Virus record (IMG/VR): IMGVR_UViG_3300046167_000495
Coordinates: 1-34,995 of that record
Reading direction: 5' to 3' (one strand)
Length of the DNA stretch: 34,995 nt
DNA from: a virus
A program made the translations under genes and the position numbers. Shown one piece after another: positions 23,476 through 31,147 of this stretch (its first letter is position 1; each line of letters begins with the position of its first letter). The notes under the pieces are model-generated. The model did not search any database. It had not been told where the DNA came from and worked only from the letters and a program-made list of their open reading frames with translations.

Positions 23476-23884
23476 GCGAACAGCCGCAGACGCGCATTTT
23501 AGTAACGCGGTTAGAAGTCGAGACAGGTGGACATGTCAGCGTTGCCGCAAGAGCTATGAGCATTCTACTCAGGGGCTAGACTGCGCTCATATTGTAGGAC
23601 GTAGAGGTGCCAGTACGCGTTATGACTTACAAAACGCATTGAGCCTTTGTTTTACATGTCATCGGTGGTTTGACGGGGAGATACTAGAGGCTGGCGACTG
23701 GTTTTGTCAGACGTTTGGCGAGGACCGTAAGGACTATCTACTGGAGCGCAAGAACTGGGTGGTGAAGAACAACGACAAGCTACGCAATGCGGTATCCGCA
23801 CATTACCGGCAAGAGCTTCAGGCTTTAAAGGACGACCCGCTGTATAAGATCAACAACTTCGACATAGTACCGTTCAAAAAATAA
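23462..23884 (+). CDS. HNH nuclease, NinG/Rap-like
   Basis: 140 aa from ATG 23462. RDRWTCQRCRKSY and LCFTCHRWFDG give two C-x-x-C pairs of a zinc site; LDCAHIVGRRGASTRYDLQNALSL contains the H-N core of the HNH fold. Phage proteins with this order near the replication region resolve or nick recombination intermediates. The last gene of the early rightward operon; its stop lies within the stem of the terminator at 23882. Confidence 0.7.
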   Translation: MAGIKRTAADAHFSNAVRSRDRWTCQRCRKSYEHSTQGLDCAHIVGRRGASTRYDLQNALSLCFTCHRWFDGEILEAGDWFCQTFGEDRKDYLLERKNWVVKNNDKLRNAVSAHYRQELQALKDDPLYKINNFDIVPFKK

Positions 23885-23904
23885 GGGGCCATAGCAGCCC
23901 CTTA
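23882..23904. terminator. Bidirectional terminator between convergent operons
   Basis: TAAGGGGC 23882-23889 pairs with GCCCCTTA 23897-23904 around a seven-base loop. The flanks give TTA/TAA rather than long T-runs in both directions. It stands between the HNH gene and the opposing gene ending at 23924, where a shared terminator is expected. Confidence 0.7.
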
Positions 23905-23923
23905 ATCGCGTTCTAAGCAATGG

Positions 23924-24247
23924 TCACTGGTCGCTATCGTACTCATACCCAGAAGCACTCAAAGCGCTGATGATGGCGCTCTCGACGTAAGGGGCCAGCT
24001 TGCCGGGCTTTGCGGCCTTGATTGCCATGCTCTTTAGCTGTTTGGTGACTCTGATGGTGATAACAGCGTCCCGCGTGACCCGTTTCTCTGCGTTGAGGTT
24101 GCGGGCTAGGGACTTGTATTTCCCATCTGTCCGGCAAGGCTCAGTCTCTTCACTAGGGGTATCTACTACCTCATCAACGAGGGTAGGGGTATCAATCCCC
24201 AAAGCCGCTAAACGGGCCTTGAGCTGTGCGTGATCAGTAAGTGCCAT
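23924..24247 (-). CDS. Small putative ribbon-helix-helix DNA-binding protein
   Basis: 107 aa, AAGGAG 7 bases before the ATG. The C-terminal half has RVTRDAVITIRVTKQLKSMA, then KLAPYVESAIISALSA: a strand followed by two helices, as in ribbon-helix-helix regulators. The N-terminal half (LKARLAALGIDTPTLVDEVVDT) is acidic and probably a separate helix. Last of a three-gene leftward operon. Function inferred from pattern only. Confidence 0.45.
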   Translation of the reverse strand: MALTDHAQLKARLAALGIDTPTLVDEVVDTPSEETEPCRTDGKYKSLARNLNAEKRVTRDAVITIRVTKQLKSMAIKAAKPGKLAPYVESAIISALSASGYEYDSDQ

Positions 24248-24257
24248 ATCGCTCTCC

Positions 24258-24464
24258 TTAGTCTTTGCGCTCAGTGTCTACAATCTGACCGTTCACTATG
24301 CTTCGGTCGTAGCTCTGAACCTTAGCTGCTAGGTCGTTACGAGTTGCCCGCAATGCAATCTCTGCATTGATTGCGTCTCGCAGACCTTCGTGCCGTTCTG
24401 GCAAGGTGATCCAAGTACCGTTAGAGTCAAGTTGCTTTAAGCCATATACAATAGTTGTGTTCAT
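24258..24464 (-). CDS. Small hypothetical protein, middle of leftward operon
   Basis: 68 aa: TIVYGLKQLDSNGTWITLPE, then RHEGLRDAINAEIALRATRNDL. Preceded by AGGAGAACGAC directly before the ATG, the same leader as the next gene upstream. Not recognised. Confidence 0.45.
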   Translation of the reverse strand: MNTTIVYGLKQLDSNGTWITLPERHEGLRDAINAEIALRATRNDLAAKVQSYDRSIVNGQIVDTERKD

Positions 24465-24479
24465 GTCGTTCTCCTAAAG

Positions 24480-24716
24480 TCAGGCCAGAGCCTGCTTTTT
24501 CTTGTTGAGTGATTGAACGCAGTGCTGGCATAGGTTCGGTGATTTCGCGCCGACATATTCATACCAATCAGGAATCTCGACGGTATAAGAGCTGTCGTTT
24601 TTGCCGCACACGGCTTTGATGCGATCTAGCGGAAGGTTCCGCTTGTGCTTATGGCGGTATTTGGTTTTCCCGTCATCACCCACAAAAAGCTCTAAGTCTG
24701 ATAAATGAATTTTCAT
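24480..24716 (-). CDS. Small hypothetical protein with possible zinc site
   Basis: 78 aa, first gene of the leftward operon, with leader AGGAGAACGAC before the ATG. Contains KYRHKHKRNLPLDRIKAVCGK, PDWYEYVGAKSPNLCQHC and a Lys-rich end. Three cysteines (VCG, CQHC) and nearby His might bind zinc. Unknown function. Confidence 0.45.
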   Translation of the reverse strand: MKIHLSDLELFVGDDGKTKYRHKHKRNLPLDRIKAVCGKNDSSYTVEIPDWYEYVGAKSPNLCQHCVQSLNKKKQALA

Positions 24717-24784
24717 GTCGTTCTCCTAGTGACTGGAAGCCCTCCAGCGGGGTGGGTCATGTGAATTAACAACCCATGAGAAGA

Positions 24785-24813
24785 ATACTAAACTGTTTTG
24801 TATGACAATGCAA
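24785..24813 (-). promoter_or_regulatory. Sigma-70-like promoter for the three-gene leftward operon
   Basis: On the leftward strand TTGCAT (24808-24813) and TAGTAT (24785-24790) are 17 bases apart, about 70 bases before the first start codon. Good match to a constitutive promoter; possibly active in the prophage. Confidence 0.55.
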
Positions 24814-25038
24814 GGGTTATGAGGCAGATATTGCAAGATAATTGGGTGCTTGCCGGGTGGTTATTGAGTGGTTACGAAGGCGGCTTGTTGCTGTCTCGAT
24901 GGGTGGCTAGGCAGGCTGTTCTGGGGGTGTGTTGCTGGTTGATAGGGGGTAGGGGCTGGTGGGTATCGTAATCGGCCTGAAAGCCTTTGGTGGTGCCATT
25001 TCGCATGTGTCCGGCAAAGACCTGTCTGCACCCAACGT

Positions 25039-25169
25039 ATAAGGGGATAGTAATAAGGAAGTATAGAAGAAGATAAAGGGATAGACATAAGGGGTTAATG
25101 ATTAAGGAAGGGCTGTTAAGGGCTAATGACAGCATTGCGGGTTATTGGTGTATAGTGGCGGAATAAGGG
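25039..25169 (+). repeat. Purine-rich ATAAGG/TTAAGG repeat cluster
   Basis: Seven related elements: ATAAGGGGATAG 25039, ATAAGGAAGTATAG 25053, ATAAAGGGATAG 25073, ATAAGGGG 25087, TTAAGGAAGGG 25102, TTAAGGG 25116, ATAAGGG 25163, with 14-20 base spacing for the first six. Could be iterons, terminase-binding repeats or a late-activator site. Confidence 0.45.
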
Positions 25170-25340
25170 TAAGTGAATTGATTAACACCGCTCTGAAATA
25201 GGGATTGGTTATGTGCAGGAAATTGGGGGGAAATGGGGGGGAAACTACGCTCGCGGGCGCGCTCAGGTTTCGCCGGGAGGGGGCCAACCTATGCCTCTTC
25301 CCTCACCTTATGCCTTCCCCAAACCACCCCTGTTTTTGGC

Positions 25341-25460
25341 CCATAATGTCAAACCACCCGACCATAATGTTTGCGTAACATGATAACTCCAGCCAAATCA
25401 AACACTTACGGAAATGTAACATTGCGCATAATAGGTAAAATGTTAAATTCCATAATGGAA
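25341..25460. repeat. CCATAATG repeats and a 13-bp palindrome
   Basis: CCATAATGT occurs twice close together (25341-25371) with CAAACCACCC between, and a third copy sits in the odd-centred palindrome TTCCATAATGGAA (25448-25460). AAACCACCC also recurs. Possible protein-binding sites before the terminase genes. Confidence 0.4.
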
Positions 25461-25555
25461 CCAACTAAATCGAACAAAAGAAAAAGCAAACAAACCCCCA
25501 CAACCCAACCACCCCCCCCGGCCTGTTTGAAGTCGATGCCGCAGATGGGGTTTAG

Positions 25556-25590
25556 ACCCCCCTCAAAAATTTCACCCCCCTCAAAAATTT
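25556..25590 (+). repeat. 18-bp tandem repeat adjoining the terS ribosome site
   Basis: ACCCCCCTCAAAAATTT occurs at 25556-25572 and 25574-25590 with one base (C) between; GGAGG of terS follows at once. Two exact copies next to the terminase start could be a binding site for the small terminase protein. Confidence 0.6.
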
Positions 25591-25599
25591 GGAGGAAAC

Positions 25600-26079
25600 A
25601 TGCCTAGAGGATGCAAACCCGGACAGAAGCACTCAGGCCACTTCAGCAAGGGTTTTGACCCACGCCGCAACACGAAGGGTAATTATTTATATCGTGAACG
25701 TGCGTCTGTTGAGCAGAAGTTCCGTGAGCATACGGAGACGGCTCTGAGGGCGTTATTAGCGGTGTTAGAGGATAAGGACGCGCCGCATAAGGACGTTGTG
25801 ACGGCGGCTAACAGTTTGTTGGATAGGGCGCATGGTAAGGCGGTGGATAGGATACAGGTGGCTAGTTTGGGGAATGATGTGGGTAATACGGCCTCATTAA
25901 CCCGTGATGAGCTAATGGCGCGTTTGACCCAGCAATATACGGACCCTACGCAAGACACTGTGAGTGATTTAGAGGATGCCGACGAAGACGCTGATTACGC
26001 GGTCAAAGTCGGAACCACCGATGATGATGATATTGAAGAGGCTGATTACGAAGAGCTAGGCGAAGCCAAGTATGGATGA
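25600..26079 (+). CDS. Small terminase subunit candidate
   Basis: 159 aa; GGAGG 5 bases before ATG. A basic Gly-rich N-terminus (PRGCKPGQKHSGHFSKGFDPR) leads to a helical part (SVEQKFREHTETALRALLAVLED and DVVTAANSLLDRAHGKAVD) and a strongly acidic C-terminal tail (DLEDADEDADYA, TDDDDIEEADYEEL). Assigned by position directly before TerL and DNA-binding-like composition; the sequence family is not certain. The last codons overlap the proposed TerL start at 26072. Confidence 0.55.
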   Translation: MPRGCKPGQKHSGHFSKGFDPRRNTKGNYLYRERASVEQKFREHTETALRALLAVLEDKDAPHKDVVTAANSLLDRAHGKAVDRIQVASLGNDVGNTASLTRDELMARLTQQYTDPTQDTVSDLEDADEDADYAVKVGTTDDDDIEEADYEELGEAKYG

Positions 26080-27593
26080 CGCCGATCTCTCTTATTTAAC
26101 CGATGTTGAGCGTCAGTTTTATGAGGTTGAACACGCTTTATCCAGCTTGGAGTTATTTCGTCAGTATATGGCGGCCTTCTGATCACAATGACTTTGTGTT
26201 TCCTCATCAGGAGCATCATCGGGTTGTGGCGCATCACTTAGAGCGTGTGGTTCGGGGTGAGATAAAGCGTTTAATGGTGTGTTTGCCGCCGGGGGCCGCG
26301 AAATCAACCATTGTGTCCATTCAGTTTGCGACATGGTGGTGGGCGATGAATCCTGAACACCATATTTTGCGTTGTTCGGCTACGCAGTCGTTGGCTGAGA
26401 AGTTTGCGCGGCGTTGTCGTGCGGCCATTCAGACCGAGCAGTTTCGGATATTGAGTAGTACGACGATTGACCCCTCTAACCAATCGGTAAGTTCCTTTTC
26501 TAATTTGAAGGCGGGGACGATGACAGCGGCGGGTGTGGGTACGTCTATTGTGGGCCTGCGCTCTAATCTGTCGATTCTTGATGACCCGGTGAGTTCGTTC
26601 GAGGCGGTGCATAGTGAAACACAGCGACAGGCAGCGTTGGATTGGTATCGTACTGAATACCGCAGTCGATTAATTCCCGGCTCACCTGAGATTATCGTGA
26701 CAACCCGCTGGCATACGGATGACATCCCCGGCGCTATCTTGAAGTCTGAAGAGGCTGAGACATGGGAGGTTGTTCGGATTCCTATGGAGGCTGATAGCGT
26801 TGATGACCCGATTGGCCGGGAGATAGGGCAGCGTTTATGGCCTGAATGGTTCACGGATCAGATGGTATCGGAGGCCAAGCGTGATCCTGAGCGCTGGGCG
26901 GGCATGTATCAGCAAAAGCCGCTGACTAGCGAGGGTGATTGGCTGAATCCTGATGACATTGAGATTGTGGATAAGGCTCCGCAGATGAATCTGTACGGCG
27001 GTTTGGATATTGCGATGACTGAGGGCCGTGGTGACTTCTCTGTCTGCGTGATTGGCGGGATACACAACGGGGATTTGTATTTGGTGGATATGTGGCGTGA
27101 TCGCGTTACCCCCGACAATATCGTGACTAACCTGATTCGACTGCATCAAACGTGGAATATGATCGAGGTGCTGATTGATGACGACGTAGGTGCCAAGGTC
27201 TTTAAGAATCTGGCGCACAAGATACTGAGGGAGCAGGGGACGCTGGTGCCTTTAAATGGAATGCCAACACGGGGCCAGAATAAGGAGTTAAGGGCGGCGG
27301 CTTTTCGGGGCTTGGCGAAAATGGGCGGCGTGAAGATGGTGCGCGGCAACTGGAATACCGATTTATTGCGTGAGATTAGCGAGTTCCCGTTTGGTGACCA
27401 TGACGACATTGTTGACTGTCTTTCTTTGCTGGGTCGACGGGCCGCTAGCATGGGTGAGAAAAATGTCAATGCTATAAACGAGAAAAAGGCAATGGAATGT
27501 GCGATTATCCGCAAAGATGGTGGTCTTTATACCCGCGAAGCGCTGGGTGACATGTGGAACACACCCCAAAGGCGGGGCCGACAGAGGATTTAG
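26072..27593 (+). CDS. terL: Terminase large subunit, +1 frame change near 26171
   Basis: The ORF visible from 26103 begins with out-of-frame residues. The true N-terminus starts at ATG 26072 (MDDADLSYLTDVERQFYEVE) and runs to RQYM; dropping one G of the GG at 26170-26171 joins it to RPSDHNDFVFPHQEHH, for 506 aa. ATPase: Walker A LPPGAAKST, Walker B-like LSILDDPV, coupling segment TTRWHTDD. Nuclease: GLDIAMTEGRGDFSV, LIDDDVGAKVF, and DHDDIVDCLSLLG. It packages DNA and cuts it; the Walker A variant is typical of one phage terminase group (TIGR01630-like). Confidence 0.85.
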
Positions 27594-27595
27594 GT

Positions 27596-29740
27596 ATGGA
27601 TTCAAGTATTGAGTCGCAGGTTGTTTACGAAATGAACCCAGAAGGCGAAAAAACACCCCAGCAATGGGCGCAGCACTGGCAAAAAGAGATTGCCGCTGCG
27701 AGTAAGCGTCTAAGGGACTTCCAGTCCAAGGGTAATAAGGTGGTTGACCGCTATTTGGACGAGCGCCGCTCTGATGGTGGTCCGCAAAGCCGTTTAAACC
27801 TGTTTTATACCAATGTTTCGACGTTGCAGAGCATGTTGTTTGGCTCAACGCCCCGTGTAGACGTTTCACGGGCGCACCAAGACCCTGATGACGATGTGGC
27901 GCGTGTTGCATCTAACCTTTTCCAGCGTTTGCTAGAGGCCGATTCAGAGCCGTCTGGTGAGGACTTGCCGAGCGTCCTAAAAGCGGCTTTGCAGGATCGT
28001 TTGTTGCCCGGACTCGGTATGGCGCGGGTTCGCTATACCTATGAGTCCGAAGTAGAGGTGGTGATTGACCCCATGACAGGCATGGAAATGGAGATGGAGA
28101 ACATCACCAACGAGCGGGTGCCGATTGACTACGTTCATTGGCAGGACTTGCTGTGGGGCTGGTGTCGCACATGGGATGAGATGCCGTGGCTGGCATTTAG
28201 GAATTATATGACCAAATCCGAGATTGCCGAGCGGTTTGGCGAGGATTATGCGGGAAAACTTGAATACAAAAACCAAACGCCAACGGGCGAAAACGATTCG
28301 GAGGCGGATCAGGAAAGTTCAATCCAGAAAGCAGCGGTTTGGGAAATATGGTGCAAGAAGTCCAAGAGTGTCTATTGGTGGTCAAAAGGCTGTGACACGG
28401 TGCTGGACAGTGCGCCTGATCCCCTCCAATTAACGGGATTTTGGCCTTCCCCACGCCCTATGGCGGCTAACTTAACAACCAACCTGTTTCGCCCTGAAGC
28501 CGACTTTATCTTGGCGCAGGACTTATATAACGAGGTTGACGAGCTACAGACCCGCATTGCCATTATTACCGAGGCTGTGAAGGTTGTGGGGGTCTATGAC
28601 GCCACGGCTGGTGCCAGTGTTGGCCGTATGCTACAGGAGGGCGTTGATAATGACATGATACCTGTGGATAACTGGGCCATGTTCAGTGAGAAAGGGGGTG
28701 TCAGGGGCGCGGTTGATTGGTTCCCTGTGGATACGGTTGTGGGTGTCTTACAGACATTGCAGGGTGTTCAGCAGGCTAAAGTAAGCCAGTTGTATGAGGT
28801 CACAGGACTGTCTGACATTATGCGCGGCGCTCAGACTGACCAGTATACGGCGGCGAGTACACAGGCCACTAAGGTCAAGATGGGTTCGATTCGCGTTCAG
28901 GCGTTACAGGAGGAGTTTGCGCGGTTTGCCAGTGAGATTGAGCAGTTAAAGGCCGAGGTGATTGGCAAGCACTATACGCCGCAGTCCATTGTGACCCAAT
29001 CCGCTGCCATGTATATGCCGCAAAATGACTCACAGTTTATTGAGCCTGCTATCCAGCTAATGAAATCACCTGATTGCAAATGGCGTATTGAGATACGTCC
29101 CGAATCCATTGCGATGCAGGATTACGCGCAGGTGAAGCAGGAAAGGACTGAGTTCCTGATGGCGATGTCTCAGTTTGTGCAAAGCGCACAGGCGGCGGTG
29201 AAGGTCATGCCTGAGGCGCTACCGATTCTGATTGGCATGATTAAGTTCACCATGAGCGGCTTTAAAGGCGCGTCATATCTTGAGGGGATGATGGATCAAG
29301 CGTTGGATTCGCTTCAGCAGTCACAAGCTCAACAACAGGGCCAGCAGCAGCAGCCCTCACCTGAGCAGATGAAAGCTCAGATGGAGCAGCAGAAGATGCA
29401 GATGGAGATGCAGAAGTCTCAGATGGAGCTTCAGAAGATGCAAATGAAGGCCCAAGCTGATATGGCGCTTCAGCAGTCCAAGCTTCAGGGTGAGATGGCG
29501 AAGATTCAGGCCGATAGCCAAGCGGATATGACTAAGGAGCAGGTTGCGTCACAGAACAACTTAGCGGCGATTGCGGCCCAGATGAATGCCCGATTACAAG
29601 AGAGTCAGGCACAGCTAGCGGCTGATCTGGAGATAGAGCGGGCGCAGGCTGAATATGATGTGGCTTCACAGCAGATAGAGCATCAAAACAACATGACGGA
29701 GGCGGCACTCAATGCCCAAATATCGGCAGGTTCTCGATAA
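27596..29740 (+). CDS. Portal protein
   Basis: 714 aa from ATG 27596 (AGAGGA about 8 bases upstream; the frame from 27554 starts inside terL). The N-terminus (LRDFQSKGNKVVDRYLDERR, then LNLFYTNVSTLQSMLFGSTPRVDVSR) is the start of a podovirus-type portal. The middle holds DYVHWQDLLWGWCRTWDEMPW and the FWPSPRPMAANLT segment; LSDIMRGAQ and AASTQATKVKMGS are conserved stem parts. Residues about 580-700 form a Gln/Met-rich coiled coil as seen in barrel-bearing portals. It forms the dodecameric DNA channel. Confidence 0.8.
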   Translation: MDSSIESQVVYEMNPEGEKTPQQWAQHWQKEIAAASKRLRDFQSKGNKVVDRYLDERRSDGGPQSRLNLFYTNVSTLQSMLFGSTPRVDVSRAHQDPDDDVARVASNLFQRLLEADSEPSGEDLPSVLKAALQDRLLPGLGMARVRYTYESEVEVVIDPMTGMEMEMENITNERVPIDYVHWQDLLWGWCRTWDEMPWLAFRNYMTKSEIAERFGEDYAGKLEYKNQTPTGENDSEADQESSIQKAAVWEIWCKKSKSVYWWSKGCDTVLDSAPDPLQLTGFWPSPRPMAANLTTNLFRPEADFILAQDLYNEVDELQTRIAIITEAVKVVGVYDATAGASVGRMLQEGVDNDMIPVDNWAMFSEKGGVRGAVDWFPVDTVVGVLQTLQGVQQAKVSQLYEVTGLSDIMRGAQTDQYTAASTQATKVKMGSIRVQALQEEFARFASEIEQLKAEVIGKHYTPQSIVTQSAAMYMPQNDSQFIEPAIQLMKSPDCKWRIEIRPESIAMQDYAQVKQERTEFLMAMSQFVQSAQAAVKVMPEALPILIGMIKFTMSGFKGASYLEGMMDQALDSLQQSQAQQQGQQQQPSPEQMKAQMEQQKMQMEMQKSQMELQKMQMKAQADMALQQSKLQGEMAKIQADSQADMTKEQVASQNNLAAIAAQMNARLQESQAQLAADLEIERAQAEYDVASQQIEHQNNMTEAALNAQISAGSR

Positions 29741-30014
29741 AGAGACAGGTAAGTATGAGTTGGTTGAAGTGGGGGCTGCTGTCACGCGCAGTTCTCACGC
29801 TATCCACGGCGACATTGACGCTTTCAAAAGCGTTGTTGATGGCAGTGTGATTTCTGACCGCAAGCAATTGCGGGAACATAATTTGCGTAACGATGTTGTG
29901 CAAACTGCGGACTTAGGTGGTGTTTCGCCTAATGTTCGGACGAAGGCAGGTTGGTCACAGGAAGTTAAACAAGCGATTTATGAGCGAATCAATCAATTGG
30001 AGAGACAGCAATGA
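29712..30014 (+). CDS. Small conserved phage protein between portal and scaffold
   Basis: 100 aa, overlapping the portal end by 29 bases and the scaffold start by 4. YRQVLDKETGKYELVEVG followed by SHAIHGDIDAFKSVVDGSVI and SDRKQLREHNLRNDVV is a recognisable small protein encoded in this spot by many phages. Its role is unknown; head assembly is likely. Confidence 0.65.
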   Translation: MPKYRQVLDKETGKYELVEVGAAVTRSSHAIHGDIDAFKSVVDGSVISDRKQLREHNLRNDVVQTADLGGVSPNVRTKAGWSQEVKQAIYERINQLERQQ

Positions 30015-31007
30015 GTGAAGAAGACACAAGCTTAATGGACGAATTAACCGCTGCATGGGAGGAGCATGAGAGCGAAGATGTTGACGCCCTCGATGCTGCG
30101 CCTATAGATGACGCTCCGGTTCCGGAGACACCACAAGAGGCACCCGGTGAATCGCCTGCTGATGCGCCAATAGAGGCGTCAGAAAAGCCAATAGACGCGC
30201 CAGAGCCGACTGTTTCAGAGGATGAGGCACCCAAAGGTCTGTCTGTTGGGATGCGTGAAAACTGGAAGAACTTAGACACTCAAACTAAGAATGAGTTTAA
30301 ACGGTACGAGGAGCGTATTGGCGGCATGGCGCAGAAGTACGCCCATGATGCTCGACGCGCTCAAGCAATGGATAAGGTCATGCAGCCTTATAGCCAGTTG
30401 ATGCAGATGAATGGCGGGCCTCAGAATATCTTGCCGGGGCTGTTGCAGACGGGTGCAGCGCTACAGACAGGTAATGAGGTTGAGAGAGCGCGAACAGTTG
30501 CAAGCTTGATCAGCCAGTTTCAGGTTAATCCCGCACAAGTTGCGGGCTTTCTGAAAGGAGAGAACCCCGAGCCTTCGCAGAATGATCAAATCCAGCAAAT
30601 GATTAACAAGCAAATGGCCCCGGTGCATCAGCAGCTTCAGCAGTATCAGCAGCGTGACCAGCAAATGCGTCAGCAGGGGCAGGAGCAGATAAAGGGGAAA
30701 ATTCGCGAGTTTGCAGATGCTAATGAATTTTACGGTCAGCTAAATGAGTCCTATGGCTGACATCATGGACATTGCAGCCCGAAATGGCCGGGAGATGGGA
30801 TTGCAGGAGGCGTATGACGCCGCAGCATGGCAGCACCCAGAGATTAGAAAGATTTTGATCGCTAGACAGTCTCAGGGTCAGATTCAGCAACGTAAGCGCG
30901 CCTCTAGCTCTATCCACGGCACCCCCGGCGGCGAGGGTTCAAGTGCAGCTCCGGGCGACCTTAGAAGTACATTAGAGCAGGCTTTCCAAACGGCTAATCG
31001 TATGTAA
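30011..31007 (+). CDS. Scaffold protein, split by a +1 frame change near 30750
   Basis: The first frame (249 aa) has an acidic Pro/Ala-rich N-terminus, then KGLSVGMRENWKNLDTQTKN and Gln-rich helices, ending FADANEFYGQLNESYG. The next frame, starting at ATG 30744, supplies MADIMDIAARNGREMGLQEA and YDAAAWQHPEIRKIL, the usual end of this scaffold family, with spacing that fits a single protein (331 aa). Skipping one base between 30749 and 30758 joins them. The ATG at 30744 has no ribosome site. The stop is UGA followed by C, so programmed +1 shifting can be considered, but a base insertion is simpler. Confidence 0.65.
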
Positions 31008-31020
31008 TACTTCAAGTAAT

Positions 31021-31045
31021 GCTCTATCACTCATCATGGTAGAGC
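31021..31045 (+). terminator. Hairpin between scaffold and capsid genes
   Basis: GCTCTATC 31021-31028 pairs with GGTAGAGC 31038-31045 (one G-T), followed by TATAAATTT. It may be a weak terminator or mRNA-processing point that separates low scaffold from high capsid expression. Confidence 0.45.
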
Positions 31046-31147
31046 TATAAATTTAAGAGGTCATTCAAGGGACTTCTATCAGCCAAAGCCTCTCACGCGG
31101 CCAAGGTAACGAGTTGAACTTTCAGGCTTTTGATAGGAGAAACTACT

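Larger units (their letters stand above)
24814..25599. other. Gene-free region upstream of terS with several repeat families
   Basis: No credible gene in 786 bases; frames present lack ribosome sites and are biased by composition. It holds purine-rich (A/T)TAAGG repeats (25039-25169), CCATAATG repeats (25340-25460), a G/C-run-rich middle (GGGGGGAAATGGGGGGGAAA near 25226), and an 18-bp tandem repeat next to the terS ribosome site. This is a natural place for a packaging site, the late promoter or an origin; I see no clear -35/-10 for the late operon. Confidence 0.5.

Noticed and set aside
24861-25135. Leftward frames of 75 and 87 aa in the gene-free region
   Set aside because: Low-complexity composition and no ribosome site; they overlap the purine-rich repeats and look like chance frames.
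25511-25519. C homopolymer upstream of terS as a phase-variable switch
   Set aside because: It lies outside any gene and is not at a recognisable promoter spacer.
26304-27514. Several leftward frames over 100 aa inside terL
   Set aside because: Antisense shadows; the sense strand has a clear ATPase and nuclease.
31130-31147. TTG start six codons upstream of the capsid ATG
   Set aside because: It overlaps the AGGAGA ribosome site of the ATG at 31148, which is correctly spaced.
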